Shown here: in pieces, positions 13,201 through 21,631 of the stretch
Numbering within the stretch: the first letter of the stretch is position 1
Layout of the letters: each line of letters starts with the position of its first letter
Assembly (NCBI GenBank): GCA_024704765.1
Contig: JAKMXF010000303.1
Location: 62,001 to 126,000 of the forward strand
Length of the DNA stretch: 64,000 nt
Source: Oopsacas minuta
Lineage: Eukaryota; Porifera; Hexactinellida; Lyssacinosida; Leucopsacidae
Reading direction: 5' to 3'
Translations under genes and position numbers: made by a program
Notes under the pieces: model-generated
What the model was told of the DNA's origin: nothing
The model's input: only the letters and a program-made list of their open reading frames with translations
The model's database searches: none

Positions 13201-16200
13201 TATTACAAGAGAAGAGTACAGGAGATAAGCTCTGTTCTGAGATAGCTATACTCAGATCCACCAACACTCAACTGAAGAGAAAGCTAATCACAGAAGTAGA
13301 GCACTTCCATCTATCAGAGAATAAACTAGAGAAAACTCGTGGCCTTGTTTCTAAGCTAGAACGTAGCCTAGAGCAGAGGATCATGAGGGGACACTCACAA
13401 CGCGAGGAGTTGGTTACGCTTAGAGAGAATATGCCACACGTGAGAGAGACCGTGGATGGAATACACCAGAATCTAACTACCCTGTCACATGATTTCACTG
13501 ACTACAAATCCATTCAGGAATTAGACAACCCTCTGACAATGACAGGTATAAAATGTACAGAAGAACAGCATCAAGTTACTATTAGTAAACAGGCTCAAGC
13601 TATTACCGAGCTTAGATCTTCCCTAGAACAGATGAGGGAAGCTAATGTATTAGTCCCTACTCATCAAGAATCATTGAGGGAAGTAACCAGGTTGAGGAAG
13701 GGATTAAGAGATGCTAAAGCTGCTCTGTCTGGAAATGATTTAGTGTATGCTCTAATGAATGGAGACATTGTAGAAGAAGAGTTACAGAAACAGCTTAGAA
13801 CCAGGGACGCAGCTCACCTACAGGAGAAACTACTACACGAGAATACAACCAAATGTTTGGAGATAAGCGAGGAGGCTTTCAGACAAATAATAACAGCTGT
13901 GAAGGGATCAATGAAAATACAAATTCCTCTGGAGTGTAGTAACTCACTAGAGAAATTAACTGATACAGAATTAGAATTGGAGCAAGTTAGTAGGACCAGA
14001 CAGATAGAGGCTGTAAGAATACAGCTTAAGATTATGTATGAGAATATGAAGCAGAGTCAGACACTAGTCACAGAGTATCAGAAGGATCAAATAGATGATC
14101 TACGTATGTCTCTAGATGGAGTTAAAGACGAATTACATTCCCAAAGAGAACTGAATCTATCTCTCCAAGCTCAGAGGGATTATTTCAAGACAGAGAATCT
14201 GGTAGTTAAGAAACATCCATCACATAAATGTGGACATACAAAAGAGAGTATAGATAATATGTTAGCAGTAGAGAGGAGGAAGCATAAGGATAAGATGAGA
14301 CGTAAGGATCAGGAAATAGTAGCGCTAAGAGCTACTCTAACACGTCTCAATGATTAGGCTCATATTATATCTCTCATAGTTATACTGATATATAATTTAC
14401 CCTGTACTCCATCCATTACTTTAATTAGAGAAACATTCTGCTTTAAACTATGTGTTACTCGTAACTTAGACGATTACATTTAGTTGTTTTTATAGAATTA
14501 TGATTCGCTTTATAATTGAATTCCTAATCAGACGTGACGGGTACTAGGGTGCATAGTTTCCTCTTTTGTTTGATAACACACAGCTGACCACTTTTTATGT
14601 TCTCTACAGGTAAACCTCCGAAATGCGGCACTATTGGGAGTAGCGCTTGTGCCGGATCTTCAGAGGTTGTCCAGATATAGCAATACCTTATATGAAGGTC
14701 AATCAGTAGAATGTTATTGTGTCGTATCTCGGAGGTGCCGCTTTTATTCTTAATGTAAATAGAATCCATTAAGATTTGGTGGTACAATCCACAATAAAAT
14801 TTTCCATATTTGGCAGAAAAGTTAACATGGGTGAAATTTGATTATGGTAGTTTGGGTATTATAATACAGTTTTGATAAGTCTCACGGATCTAAAGTGAGC
14901 TCACGTATTCGAATACAGTCTCACTTTGACTTTATATTTCTCTGGGTAATTTGAAGTTATAAGAGTGATTCAAAATGAAATTCAGACTAATATACAATAA
15001 TGGTTGCTTGGTTGGTAGAATTCCTATTGGCCATCCGTTTCATTTCAAAAATTTGCGAAATTCAACTGTTCCTAAGGAAATCTCGGAGAGATGTTTATAA
15101 AAGTTGACAACTATGTATTTGTGAAAATCGTTCAACTAGTGCCAAATAGTTTCACAACTACGTACCTTATAAACTGTATACAGGTTATCAAATTACATTT
15201 TTCACAATTTGGATGAAATCCGGACAAAAAGTACTAAAACCCACCATTACAAAATATTTTATGATACGCTAATAAATATAAACACTGCGTATAATTGTGT
15301 GTATTTCTAGTTTCCTGTCAACAGCTAACATTGACTCAGGAGCTGCTCTGTATGACGTCAGACATCCTAATATCCCCTGTATTCAATACAAACTTGGGAC
15401 ATTAGCTCGGAGAAAGGAACACGTGACACACATTACATTCAATAGTTCAGGTAGTCAAGTGCTGGTACAGATACGAGAGCATGACCCCTTGTTATTTGAC
15501 GCGTCATCAGGAGAACCAATCTGTAGGTTCTTCCATTTAGAAATGAAGAATCGAATTTCCAAACACGAACAGAAAGGTTGCTTCTTAGGAATGGAAGATG
15601 AGTATGTTGCTGTAGGGTCTGAAGATTTTAGGATCTATGTTTGGAAAGTACCCCCTCGCTCATCACAATCTCTCAATACATGTTCTAACGAGATGTTAGA
15701 TCTCTGCCATATGCCGCACCTAGTTCTACCAGGACATCGCTCTATCGTGAGCAAGCTGTTGTTCTCTAAGAATAACCAGCTGTTATTCAGTGTAGGAGTA
15801 GAGAAGATGGTCAAGGTAATAACATATACAGTAGAAATCGTTATTTACCATTTAAATGCTTTTTCGGTCAGAATAATAAAATCCGACCCGATTTCAACTG
15901 TAACTATAAGAGCAAATAAATTGAGTGAACCAGAATAATTATTAATAGAGTGGTAATACCGACTAAACAAGATCTGACATTAATGCTCAATACACAAAAT
16001 AGCTGATTAGTAGTATCGTCGTAAAATATCAAATTAGTCATCATCACTTGGACTGAGAGAGAATTCATTGTCACTAGACTGTACCAAATCCTGACTTAAT
16101 TCTACATCCCCGGTATCTTTGTCTTCAGTCTTCATAGGTTCTCCTGTAACCTCAAAATCCAGATATTCATTACCCTCATCTATGTCCGCTTCATCCAGTG

Positions 16201-18716
16201 CATCATCTAATTGCATCATCCTCAGGTCCTGTCTGTCTATCTCCTCCTCTGTCATATCACGATGTGTTACTGCCATGGTAGAGGATAAATCAGTCCTCCT
16301 TCTACCCCTCCTCTTATTCAGTTTTATGCGGGAACTGAGCTCGTTATAGAATATACAGTCATCCTTCATCACGAAGAAATATGAGTCCTCGTAACCTTTG
16401 ACCTTATTTAGAAAGCTCCAGTTATACTCCCGTTCCAATTTATACATGTACTCCTGTCCCTCCAAATAATTCCTCTCTTCTGCTTCATCCTCTTTACGCT
16501 TCTCAATGGTATCAGGAGTAGGTAGGAAGAATGCTATATACTCCTCATTGTCCCTCTCGTCTGTCATAGCACGCATTATAGCTCCAGAGGTGTTAGGTGT
16601 CGCATTAGTCTCCAGCCTAGCCTGGGGATTTGAATCGAATATAACGTGAGTACAAGCTAGGTTCCAGTTACCGAAGTCTGGGAATAATGGGCGGATCCAT
16701 TCCGGTTCCATGTTCTGCTTACTGTAGTGACACTTTATTTCCTCCTTAGCAGCTTCAAAAGTGTTCTCTATAGCAATAATCTGACTGTTCTTATCTTTAT
16801 AAAGATCCATGTGAATAGACTGTCTGTCCCGTCCTCTGCTACCTAGACCTATCTTGTTTTCACTGCTCTCTGCTCCTATGTGTGTAGTACGTGCATACTC
16901 ACTGGATATGTACTCTGTCTTCCTCAACCAGGAGAATGTCTTGGCATGTTGTCGGGCCCGTTTTGACTCAGCAGGGGCAGGGGTCTCCTCTTCAAGTAAC
17001 TCCTCGTCCTTCGGGTCCAGTTGATAAGGGAGGTCGGATTGTGTGTAGATTGCTGGGTCGATGAGATTGATTGGAACTCCCAAATCCACTTCAGTCATGA
17101 GTTCGTGTTTGTGCTTGCTTTCCAGAGAAGTCGTATTGTACTGTACAAATCGGTTCTGCTCGAACGGATACACTAGGAACTTGGGGTCGAATGGAATGTC
17201 AGGGAGGTTGTTAGTGTACTTTACGCTACAAATCAGATCCTGTCTGTTGCTACTCAGTCCGCTGGTGCTACGGCGACCGGATCCACCCGACTTGCTGCTA
17301 CTCCCTCCGTCGCTTCTCACTGAGGACGGCATTTTAAATTGAGCGCTTATTTTGTAAGAGGCTAGAATGATATTTATAAATTATGTTGAATCGTTCACTG
17401 TCAATACCAATCAATATTCTACTACAGTAGGTGCTAGTTATTGTATAAAATGAAATTTTAGTTCAGAGTGGGTATCCCTCAATTTTCCATTAAAAATATA
17501 TTAGATATAGTTATATCATTATTGGTATGCATGGTTAAGATATTTGATATATATGGAGTGATAGATACGTATTCGTATTATTTCAAGGAAACAAGGATGA
17601 TGATGTAATAATTATTCATAATCCAGCAGGTGATAGCTATTGCTCAAGTTTATAATTAGAAGTAATCATAGGGTATTAGTCCAGTTGCTAAGACCCTGTT
17701 AGGTGAATTGCTCATTTTTTTAAGAAAGTGCCATTTTATGTCCAGATATAGCCTATTGTAACCTAATTCGATAGAAGGAGGACCCATTTTTTCGGGGGGC
17801 CGGGTCCCCCAGACACGTGTAACACGACGCCACTGCCCGTGAATAATTCTCAAACGATTTGATGGATTGACTAGGTAGGTCAAAAAAGCAGTACATGATG
17901 CCATCTTACCAGAAAAACAGCTTTCACAATGACTTGAAATCATTTGAGAAAGTTATACAGATTTTTGAATCTTCCCCCAGTGTTCGGACAGACGGACCTT
18001 GGGGGACAATTATTCACGAAATAGGGAAGATCCAGAGTGGGTCCTATGGAGTTAGCATACTATACGCTACATCTGGATTCTGGACCAAAAAATGGCACTC
18101 TCTTTTAAAAAAATGAACAATTTTAAGCTTAGCAGCTGGACTATCTATATATATATATTTCTTGTTTGAGGATATCCATCAGCATATTTTCTCAATAAGA
18201 ATATGCAGTAGAATTCGGTACTACAAATACTTAAGACTTAAGTAAAACAGTAGTACATGTTAACTTGTGTAGGTATGGAGTCCATGGAAACTCCCAAGCA
18301 GTCAAGCACAGAAGCACGTATCTCACGGTCATATAGGTAGACGTCATTATTCTCGCTGGCAGTATATTGAGTTGTTAATGACAAATGGTCGTCTCTCTCC
18401 GCAACTAATCCCCTCAGATCCTCATGAACTGACTCTAGAGGAGGATCCTGTGGTAATCGCATTCTATGACGTTCTAATTGATGATTTCTCTAACAGCAGT
18501 ATGTTCTTCTCTTTCTCTCCTGACGATCTTGAAGTTACAACTCCCTTCAGCAGCTCACAGACAGAAATGGAGACTACTTCCAGTTCGTATATTGATCCAG
18601 ACTCTGACCTGTCAGGAGAATTCTCTACTGATACACCTAATACTACAGATACATCTTCTAGTGGTGGTCATACAGTAGGAGAGGATGAAGATTACTATTA
18701 TGATTCAGATTTTTAA
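10221..18716 (+). CDS. DCAF5: DCAF5 (WDR22) homologue, WD40 substrate receptor, split by very long introns
   Basis: There are four exons: 10221-10712, 10775-11022, 15311-15815 and 18273-18716. The phases fit (0, 2, 0) and the total is about 562 residues. WD40 repeats run from LGHYSSIQSIRLSPDERLLA through NVYIWDRRMP and LYDVRHPN to LPGHRSIVSKLLF...VEKMVK. The last splice completes the family block VEK(I/M)(I/V)KxWSP with VWSPWKLP, then EDPVVIAFYDVLIDDF, which matches DCAF5 after its WD propeller. WDRR and YDVR fit the WDxR/DDB1-contact motif of CRL4 receptors. The tail is acidic, Ser/Thr-rich and much shorter than in human DCAF5 (942 aa). Introns 2 (11023-15310) and 3 (15816-18272) contain a coiled-coil gene and PAF1 respectively. 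The substrate is unknown. Confidence 0.86.
11074..11426. mobile_element. Fold-back element with ~32-bp terminal inverted repeats
   Basis: The left arm (11074-11106) and right arm (11395-11426) both read GAAATGTG...TTGTGCTTAGTAAGCAT on opposite strands, nearly perfectly. The interior has CCGGTTATAAGAAC and GTTCTTATGACCGG blocks like those in the MITEs at 19962 and 59782. It lies in DCAF5 intron 2, just upstream of the nested coiled-coil gene. Confidence 0.65.
11772..14357 (+). CDS. Large coiled-coil protein of unknown identity, nested in DCAF5 intron 2
   Basis: A single uninterrupted exon encodes 861 residues from ATG 11772 to TAG 14355-14357. The protein is almost entirely charged heptad-rich helix (Glu, Arg, Lys, Leu, Gln), with a slightly more hydrophobic part around residues 90-145 (EIRIIVSDVLPPNSLDSLLP). 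A short Cys/His stretch HPSHKCGH sits near the C-terminus, before a basic helix ending in VALRATLTRLND. There is no signal peptide or membrane segment. The composition resembles centrosomal, basal-body or Golgi scaffold proteins, but I cannot name a family. It lies on the same strand as its host DCAF5, so it needs its own promoter, probably in 11430-11770. Codon use is regular and the frame is clean, so it is a real gene. Confidence 0.8.
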   Translation: MSEEESKQTRIWRERAEAAEESEQRVRKDCLFALKENEFLRTLQRQVELSQATLLETQSQLGHALAHENEYKAKHLHLTRDMRELCHEIRIIVSDVLPPNSLDSLLPQDFDPDSLQPYHVKTLIHMLRDAYLKAELRVRNRDAELSEVGENTEEMEAVLCRWSHLLSQISDPPNIHGIHQLTKDFKVKDKLTNSCLREMHVSLSTFLSAMDHGYRIMESELSHLRERVSVCIGEDSVDSAQLGLILTGHYTNKKRQIQELESKIKELKQSRVSEMTGAISALKLEMVEQRSESDRLKEIDMQRELSQKLEEYKSESLCSRRQEEIGHSRKVKELSESVSVAERGSAELRRELESVRIKMKSSEFERNRLSTELEHLQENQRRNEVDGCEERGRAERICGEELDVYRQQVRQHSLTIVSLEDKLVRTVRECDDLRDNLRDSNIRVDEERDSIHREEIESIKRERDRKEGEIMTLRSELLQEKSTGDKLCSEIAILRSTNTQLKRKLITEVEHFHLSENKLEKTRGLVSKLERSLEQRIMRGHSQREELVTLRENMPHVRETVDGIHQNLTTLSHDFTDYKSIQELDNPLTMTGIKCTEEQHQVTISKQAQAITELRSSLEQMREANVLVPTHQESLREVTRLRKGLRDAKAALSGNDLVYALMNGDIVEEELQKQLRTRDAAHLQEKLLHENTTKCLEISEEAFRQIITAVKGSMKIQIPLECSNSLEKLTDTELELEQVSRTRQIEAVRIQLKIMYENMKQSQTLVTEYQKDQIDDLRMSLDGVKDELHSQRELNLSLQAQRDYFKTENLVVKKHPSHKCGHTKESIDNMLAVERRKHKDKMRRKDQEIVALRATLTRLND
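16034..17332 (-). CDS. PAF1: PAF1, RNA polymerase II-associated factor 1 (antisense, inside DCAF5 intron 3)
   Basis: A single-exon ORF of 432 residues starts at 17332. After a Ser/Gly-rich N-terminus it reads LICSVKYTNNLPDIPFDPKF, LVYPFEQNRFVQYN and VDLGVPINLIDPAIY, the conserved N-terminal half of PAF1. The C-terminus is acidic and Ser-rich (DNEFSLSPSDDD), as in the family. PAF1 is the core of the PAF1 complex (with CTR9, LEO1, CDC73 and RTF1), which works in Pol II elongation and in directing H2B ubiquitination and H3K4 methylation. Human PAF1 has about 531 residues; the difference lies in the low-complexity acidic tail. The gene is intronless and lies fully within intron 3 of DCAF5 on the other strand. 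Confidence 0.9.
   Translation of the reverse strand: MPSSVRSDGGSSSKSGGSGRRSTSGLSSNRQDLICSVKYTNNLPDIPFDPKFLVYPFEQNRFVQYNTTSLESKHKHELMTEVDLGVPINLIDPAIYTQSDLPYQLDPKDEELLEEETPAPAESKRARQHAKTFSWLRKTEYISSEYARTTHIGAESSENKIGLGSRGRDRQSIHMDLYKDKNSQIIAIENTFEAAKEEIKCHYSKQNMEPEWIRPLFPDFGNWNLACTHVIFDSNPQARLETNATPNTSGAIMRAMTDERDNEEYIAFFLPTPDTIEKRKEDEAEERNYLEGQEYMYKLEREYNWSFLNKVKGYEDSYFFVMKDDCIFYNELSSRIKLNKRRGRRRTDLSSTMAVTHRDMTEEEIDRQDLRMMQLDDALDEADIDEGNEYLDFEVTGEPMKTEDKDTGDVELSQDLVQSSDNEFSLSPSDDD
17706..18122. mobile_element. Fold-back/MITE element ~417 bp
   Basis: The ends are inverted: the left end reads AATTGCTCATTTTTTTAAG and AAGTGCCATTTT, and the right end is the complement (TGGCACTCTC, TTAAAAAAATGAACAATTT). 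The similarity continues about 120 bp inward. The centre holds a GC-rich run (GGGGGGCCGGGTCCCCC). It lies in DCAF5 intron 3, 150 bp before the last exon. Confidence 0.65.
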
Positions 18717-19514
18717 ATTATATCCGATGAATGAGCTCATTTCAACACTTCATTTCAATACTCTACTCTGCTCTGCATCTCTGGGAGATCCTCTCTCAGG
18801 TCAGTAATCTAATTTGCTTATCACAGTTGAATCAAATTTCTAAAATATTGTATATTAATTAATTAATCCAAATAATAAGCATTTTCTATATTTCAGAATA
18901 AACATCAATCAGTAGAATTAATAGAAAGTTTGTAATTGAGATGCTCAGGGCCTCAACCTGGCGACTTTCAAAATCGTGAGATGTAGGCTGGTAGTATTAA
19001 ATTTCTATGAAAAGAAGAAGCATTCTGTAGTAATTGTGACCTGAAGTCGTGCGACTCACGACTAGATCGTGAGAGTTGAGAGCCCTGGATACTATGCAAT
19101 GTTGGCAGTATTCTTTTGGTAGACTCTTAAGTATTGGCTAGGCTAATTGTCCGGTGTAACAGTGACTAGTATCCTCATACTCAGAAAATACTGTTCTCTT
19201 GAACTAAACATTATTCCCAACTTTACGAGCAAATTTTGGAATAATTATTATGTAGTTGCGTACGAATCCGCGAGCAATCAAATACTTCACTATATGTACA
19301 ATTTTGGAAGGGGAGGTTAACTCGGACAATTTGAACCGGCATATCGAGCCCCGTTCTTGTCTGTTTATGGCGCTCTTTTCCTCCGGACCCAAAATTACAA
19401 AATATTTACAAATCGACGTATCAAAACATCCCTGACTATTGTTATACTAAATATGTACAGTTTTGGAGAATAGTATATTATAACTAGTGTAAGAAAAGAA
19501 CTAGAACTGAGTAT
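18717..19514. other. Intergenic, no feature seen
   Basis: The DCAF5 3' region and the upstream region of the microprotein gene. No ORF over 65 codons looks coding, and no clear repeat is seen apart from a short TTAATTAATTAA run near 18860. Confidence 0.4.
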
Positions 19515-19730
19515 ATGTCAAGCTCTGTCAAACTATTTTCCATCGGTATTGGACTGTTAAGTGGGACTGTATTCGGAATATATCTATCACAGAATTATGA
19601 AGTACCCAAGGTGTTGAATATTGTGAAGGTATTCTCACAAGAAGCTGGAAAGGCTATTGAGAATATAGATAAGGTAGAAGAGATTGCTGATAAATTGAAA
19701 GCTTCAGACTCTGATAAACCGAATAAGTAG
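19515..19730 (+). CDS. STMP1/DUF4535-like short mitochondrial membrane protein
   Basis: This 71-residue ORF has one hydrophobic segment (residues 5-26, LFSIGIGLLSGTVFGIYLS) directly followed by QNYEVPKV and a charged helix. The G-x3-G-x-YL(A/S)QNY(D/E/N)(V/I)P signature is typical of the STMP1/DUF4535 family of mitochondrial inner-membrane microproteins (human STMP1 is 47 aa). The length of the tail is unusual, but the signature and its place right after the membrane helix fit well. The start is the first ATG of the frame, shortly after a stop-rich upstream region. Function is inferred from the family: association with the respiratory chain. Confidence 0.65.
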   Translation: MSSSVKLFSIGIGLLSGTVFGIYLSQNYEVPKVLNIVKVFSQEAGKAIENIDKVEEIADKLKASDSDKPNK

Positions 19731-19961
19731 GAATTATAATTGTATGCTCTTGCTACATTAATTAAATACTATGTCTTATTTTAAGTTTTATTTTTACAGC
19801 TCCAACTGAGAGATACCCGATAAACTGAATTATTCTATCATTCGTGATATTTTAGTTACTAATATTATCTATCCTTATCTATTAGTGTGTATGAGAGGGC
19901 ATATTCTCTTCAGTTTGGGATTTGGTATTTCCAGCAAGACTCAGCACTAATGAATTGTGAG

Positions 19962-20032
19962 TACAGTGGATGATAGTTATAAGACCACGTATTGCTACTC
20001 ACAAGGGGTTCTTATAACCGGTATCTACTGTA
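19962..20032. mobile_element. 71-bp MITE, TACAGTGGAT family
   Basis: It starts TACAGTGGATGATAGTTATA and ends TATAACCGGTATCTACTGTA, with inverted arms and TA at both edges. A longer copy with the same subterminal TTCTTATA(A/T)CCGG block is at 59782-59949. Confidence 0.75.
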
Positions 20033-20217
20033 CTAAAGATGGGATCTATCAGTAATGCAAGATAACGATATCAATTCTAAAGATATAAATAATTATAATC
20101 ATTAGACGGACAAATAACTTGTTGTCTGTTGTTGTGCTATGACAGAAAGTTTTATTCTTTTCTCTTCTTGAGTACCTCCTAGCTTCTGTAGTAGAGCTCC
20201 TTCTCGAGAGAATACTT

Positions 20218-20680
20218 TTATTTTACCAGCTGATTAGCCTCTGTATCGGAGAAACAGAATGAGTAACATCTTCTAGCCTGTGTATTCCTCTTGTAACTAC
20301 AAGTAATGAGAGAATTGTGCTTATCAACAATTAGTGATAATACGTATAGACACAGGTTGTCTACTGAGCTCATAACATATACTTTACCCTCTAACAGCTT
20401 AACGTAATCTAACAAGTAATTGTGTATTGTGTTAGATGAATTGTTTGTGTCGAATTAATAATTATTAGTCATTACTGCTTCTCTCTTGTGATTACAATCT
20501 GCAACAAACACATCCCCGTTAATTAATCCTCCTTTTTTACCAATTCTAAAAAATGGGAAATGAGACACATTGATTGACAATACTCCTTTCCACCAGATTG
20601 ATTGTTATGTTAACCTGTCCCTCACATAATGTAATATTGTATTCTCCTGTAACAAATAATACTCAATGTTATTTACTGTT
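20218..20680 (-). other. Exon-like fragments of an unidentified minus-strand gene
   Basis: A 65-codon frame (20218-20415) has gene-like codon use and ends in a Cys-rich segment (ARRCYSFCFSDTEANQLVK). Upstream on the minus strand are plausible acceptors (TTTTTTAG, TTGTTGCAG, CTTGTTAG) and short open pieces reading EYNITLCEGQ and RIGKKGGLINGDVFVADC. They could be small exons of one gene, but I could not join them in phase. A PTB- or PH-like fold crossed my mind but is not supported. Confidence 0.22.
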
Positions 20681-21316
20681 TTTTTTTTAATCTCTTGACT
20701 ACAACAAGATATCTACATAAGCAGATGTAATATATACCGGCATGTTATGAGATACAGGAATAAGCATGCGAAATTACCTAGCAAACGGTCATTGTATACT
20801 AAATATTTCCACTGTATGCTTCTTCTTTCATATCTTTTTTATTACTTCTTTCACGAATTACATGTTCCCCTTAAGAATTTCTTGGATAGAGACAGCCTCG
20901 TGTATTTAACAATAGAAGTTATCTAGGTATTTATTTCTATGAGAGAATATCTGTTAAGAAGCCTCGGTCATGATAAACTTGTTTTAGCTCCACATGACAT
21001 TCATCTGAGCTGAGAATGCGAGGCGATGCCGATATGTATATTCAACTATTATTATTAGACGGGAATTCTAATGGGTTTTCCATATGGGAAATCCGATAGA
21101 AAGAAAATCATCCCCATTCCCATGGGAATTCCCATACCCACGCTGGCAACCCTGCATATATAGTAAATCACCCATCTCCCACGAGATAGGTTGGCGATTT
21201 GACAACATCAGTCATCTCCCTTTATCATACATTAGAAAATAATGAATTCAATAAGGTATAATTCATATAGTTTTAATCGCTAGAACAAAATAAAGTAAAG
21301 GAATCAAATATATTTA
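20681..21316. other. Intergenic left flank of the MULE insertion
   Basis: AT-rich spacer. The last nine bases (21308-21316, ATATATTTA) are the left target-site copy of the MULE. Nothing else is recognised. Confidence 0.4.
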
Positions 21317-21446
21317 GGGATTACTTATATGTTGGCGGCCTACATTGTCGGCTAGCCGACAAATAAGGAATTATGGCCGACATATAAGGATTTAGCCGAC
21401 AAATAAGGAATTATGGCCGACATATAAGGATTTAACCAACATATAA
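21317..21446 (+). repeat. Left terminal inverted repeat and subterminal repeats of the MULE
   Basis: After the outer inverted repeat, the left end has two tandem copies of a ~40-bp unit built from GCCGACAAATAAGGAATTAT and GGCCGACATATAAGGATTTA. The right end has about one and a half copies. Repeated subterminal blocks like these are typical transposase binding sites. Confidence 0.8.
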
Positions 21447-21470
21447 GGATAAGGACTATATAAGGATTTA

Positions 21471-21530
21471 TAAGGAACATATAATGATTATAAGGAACAT
21501 ATAATGATTATAAGGAACATATAATGATTA
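21471..21530 (+). repeat. Tandem repeat, three exact 20-bp units
   Basis: TAAGGAACATATAATGATTA is present three times without change, just inside the left end of the MULE. It looks like a local slippage array derived from the ATAAGGA-rich subterminal region. Confidence 0.9.
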
Positions 21531-21631
21531 TTATAAGGAATGTTATATTGCTACACTAAGAGAAAGTATCTACATATATGTGCATATCTCTAATGACAAC
21601 TATTACACTGTGACAAAGTACCAAATTTTCA

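Noticed and set aside
12518-13498. Three minus-strand frames inside the coiled-coil gene
   Set aside because: Ser/Leu-rich shadows of the Glu/Arg/Lys-rich coding strand.
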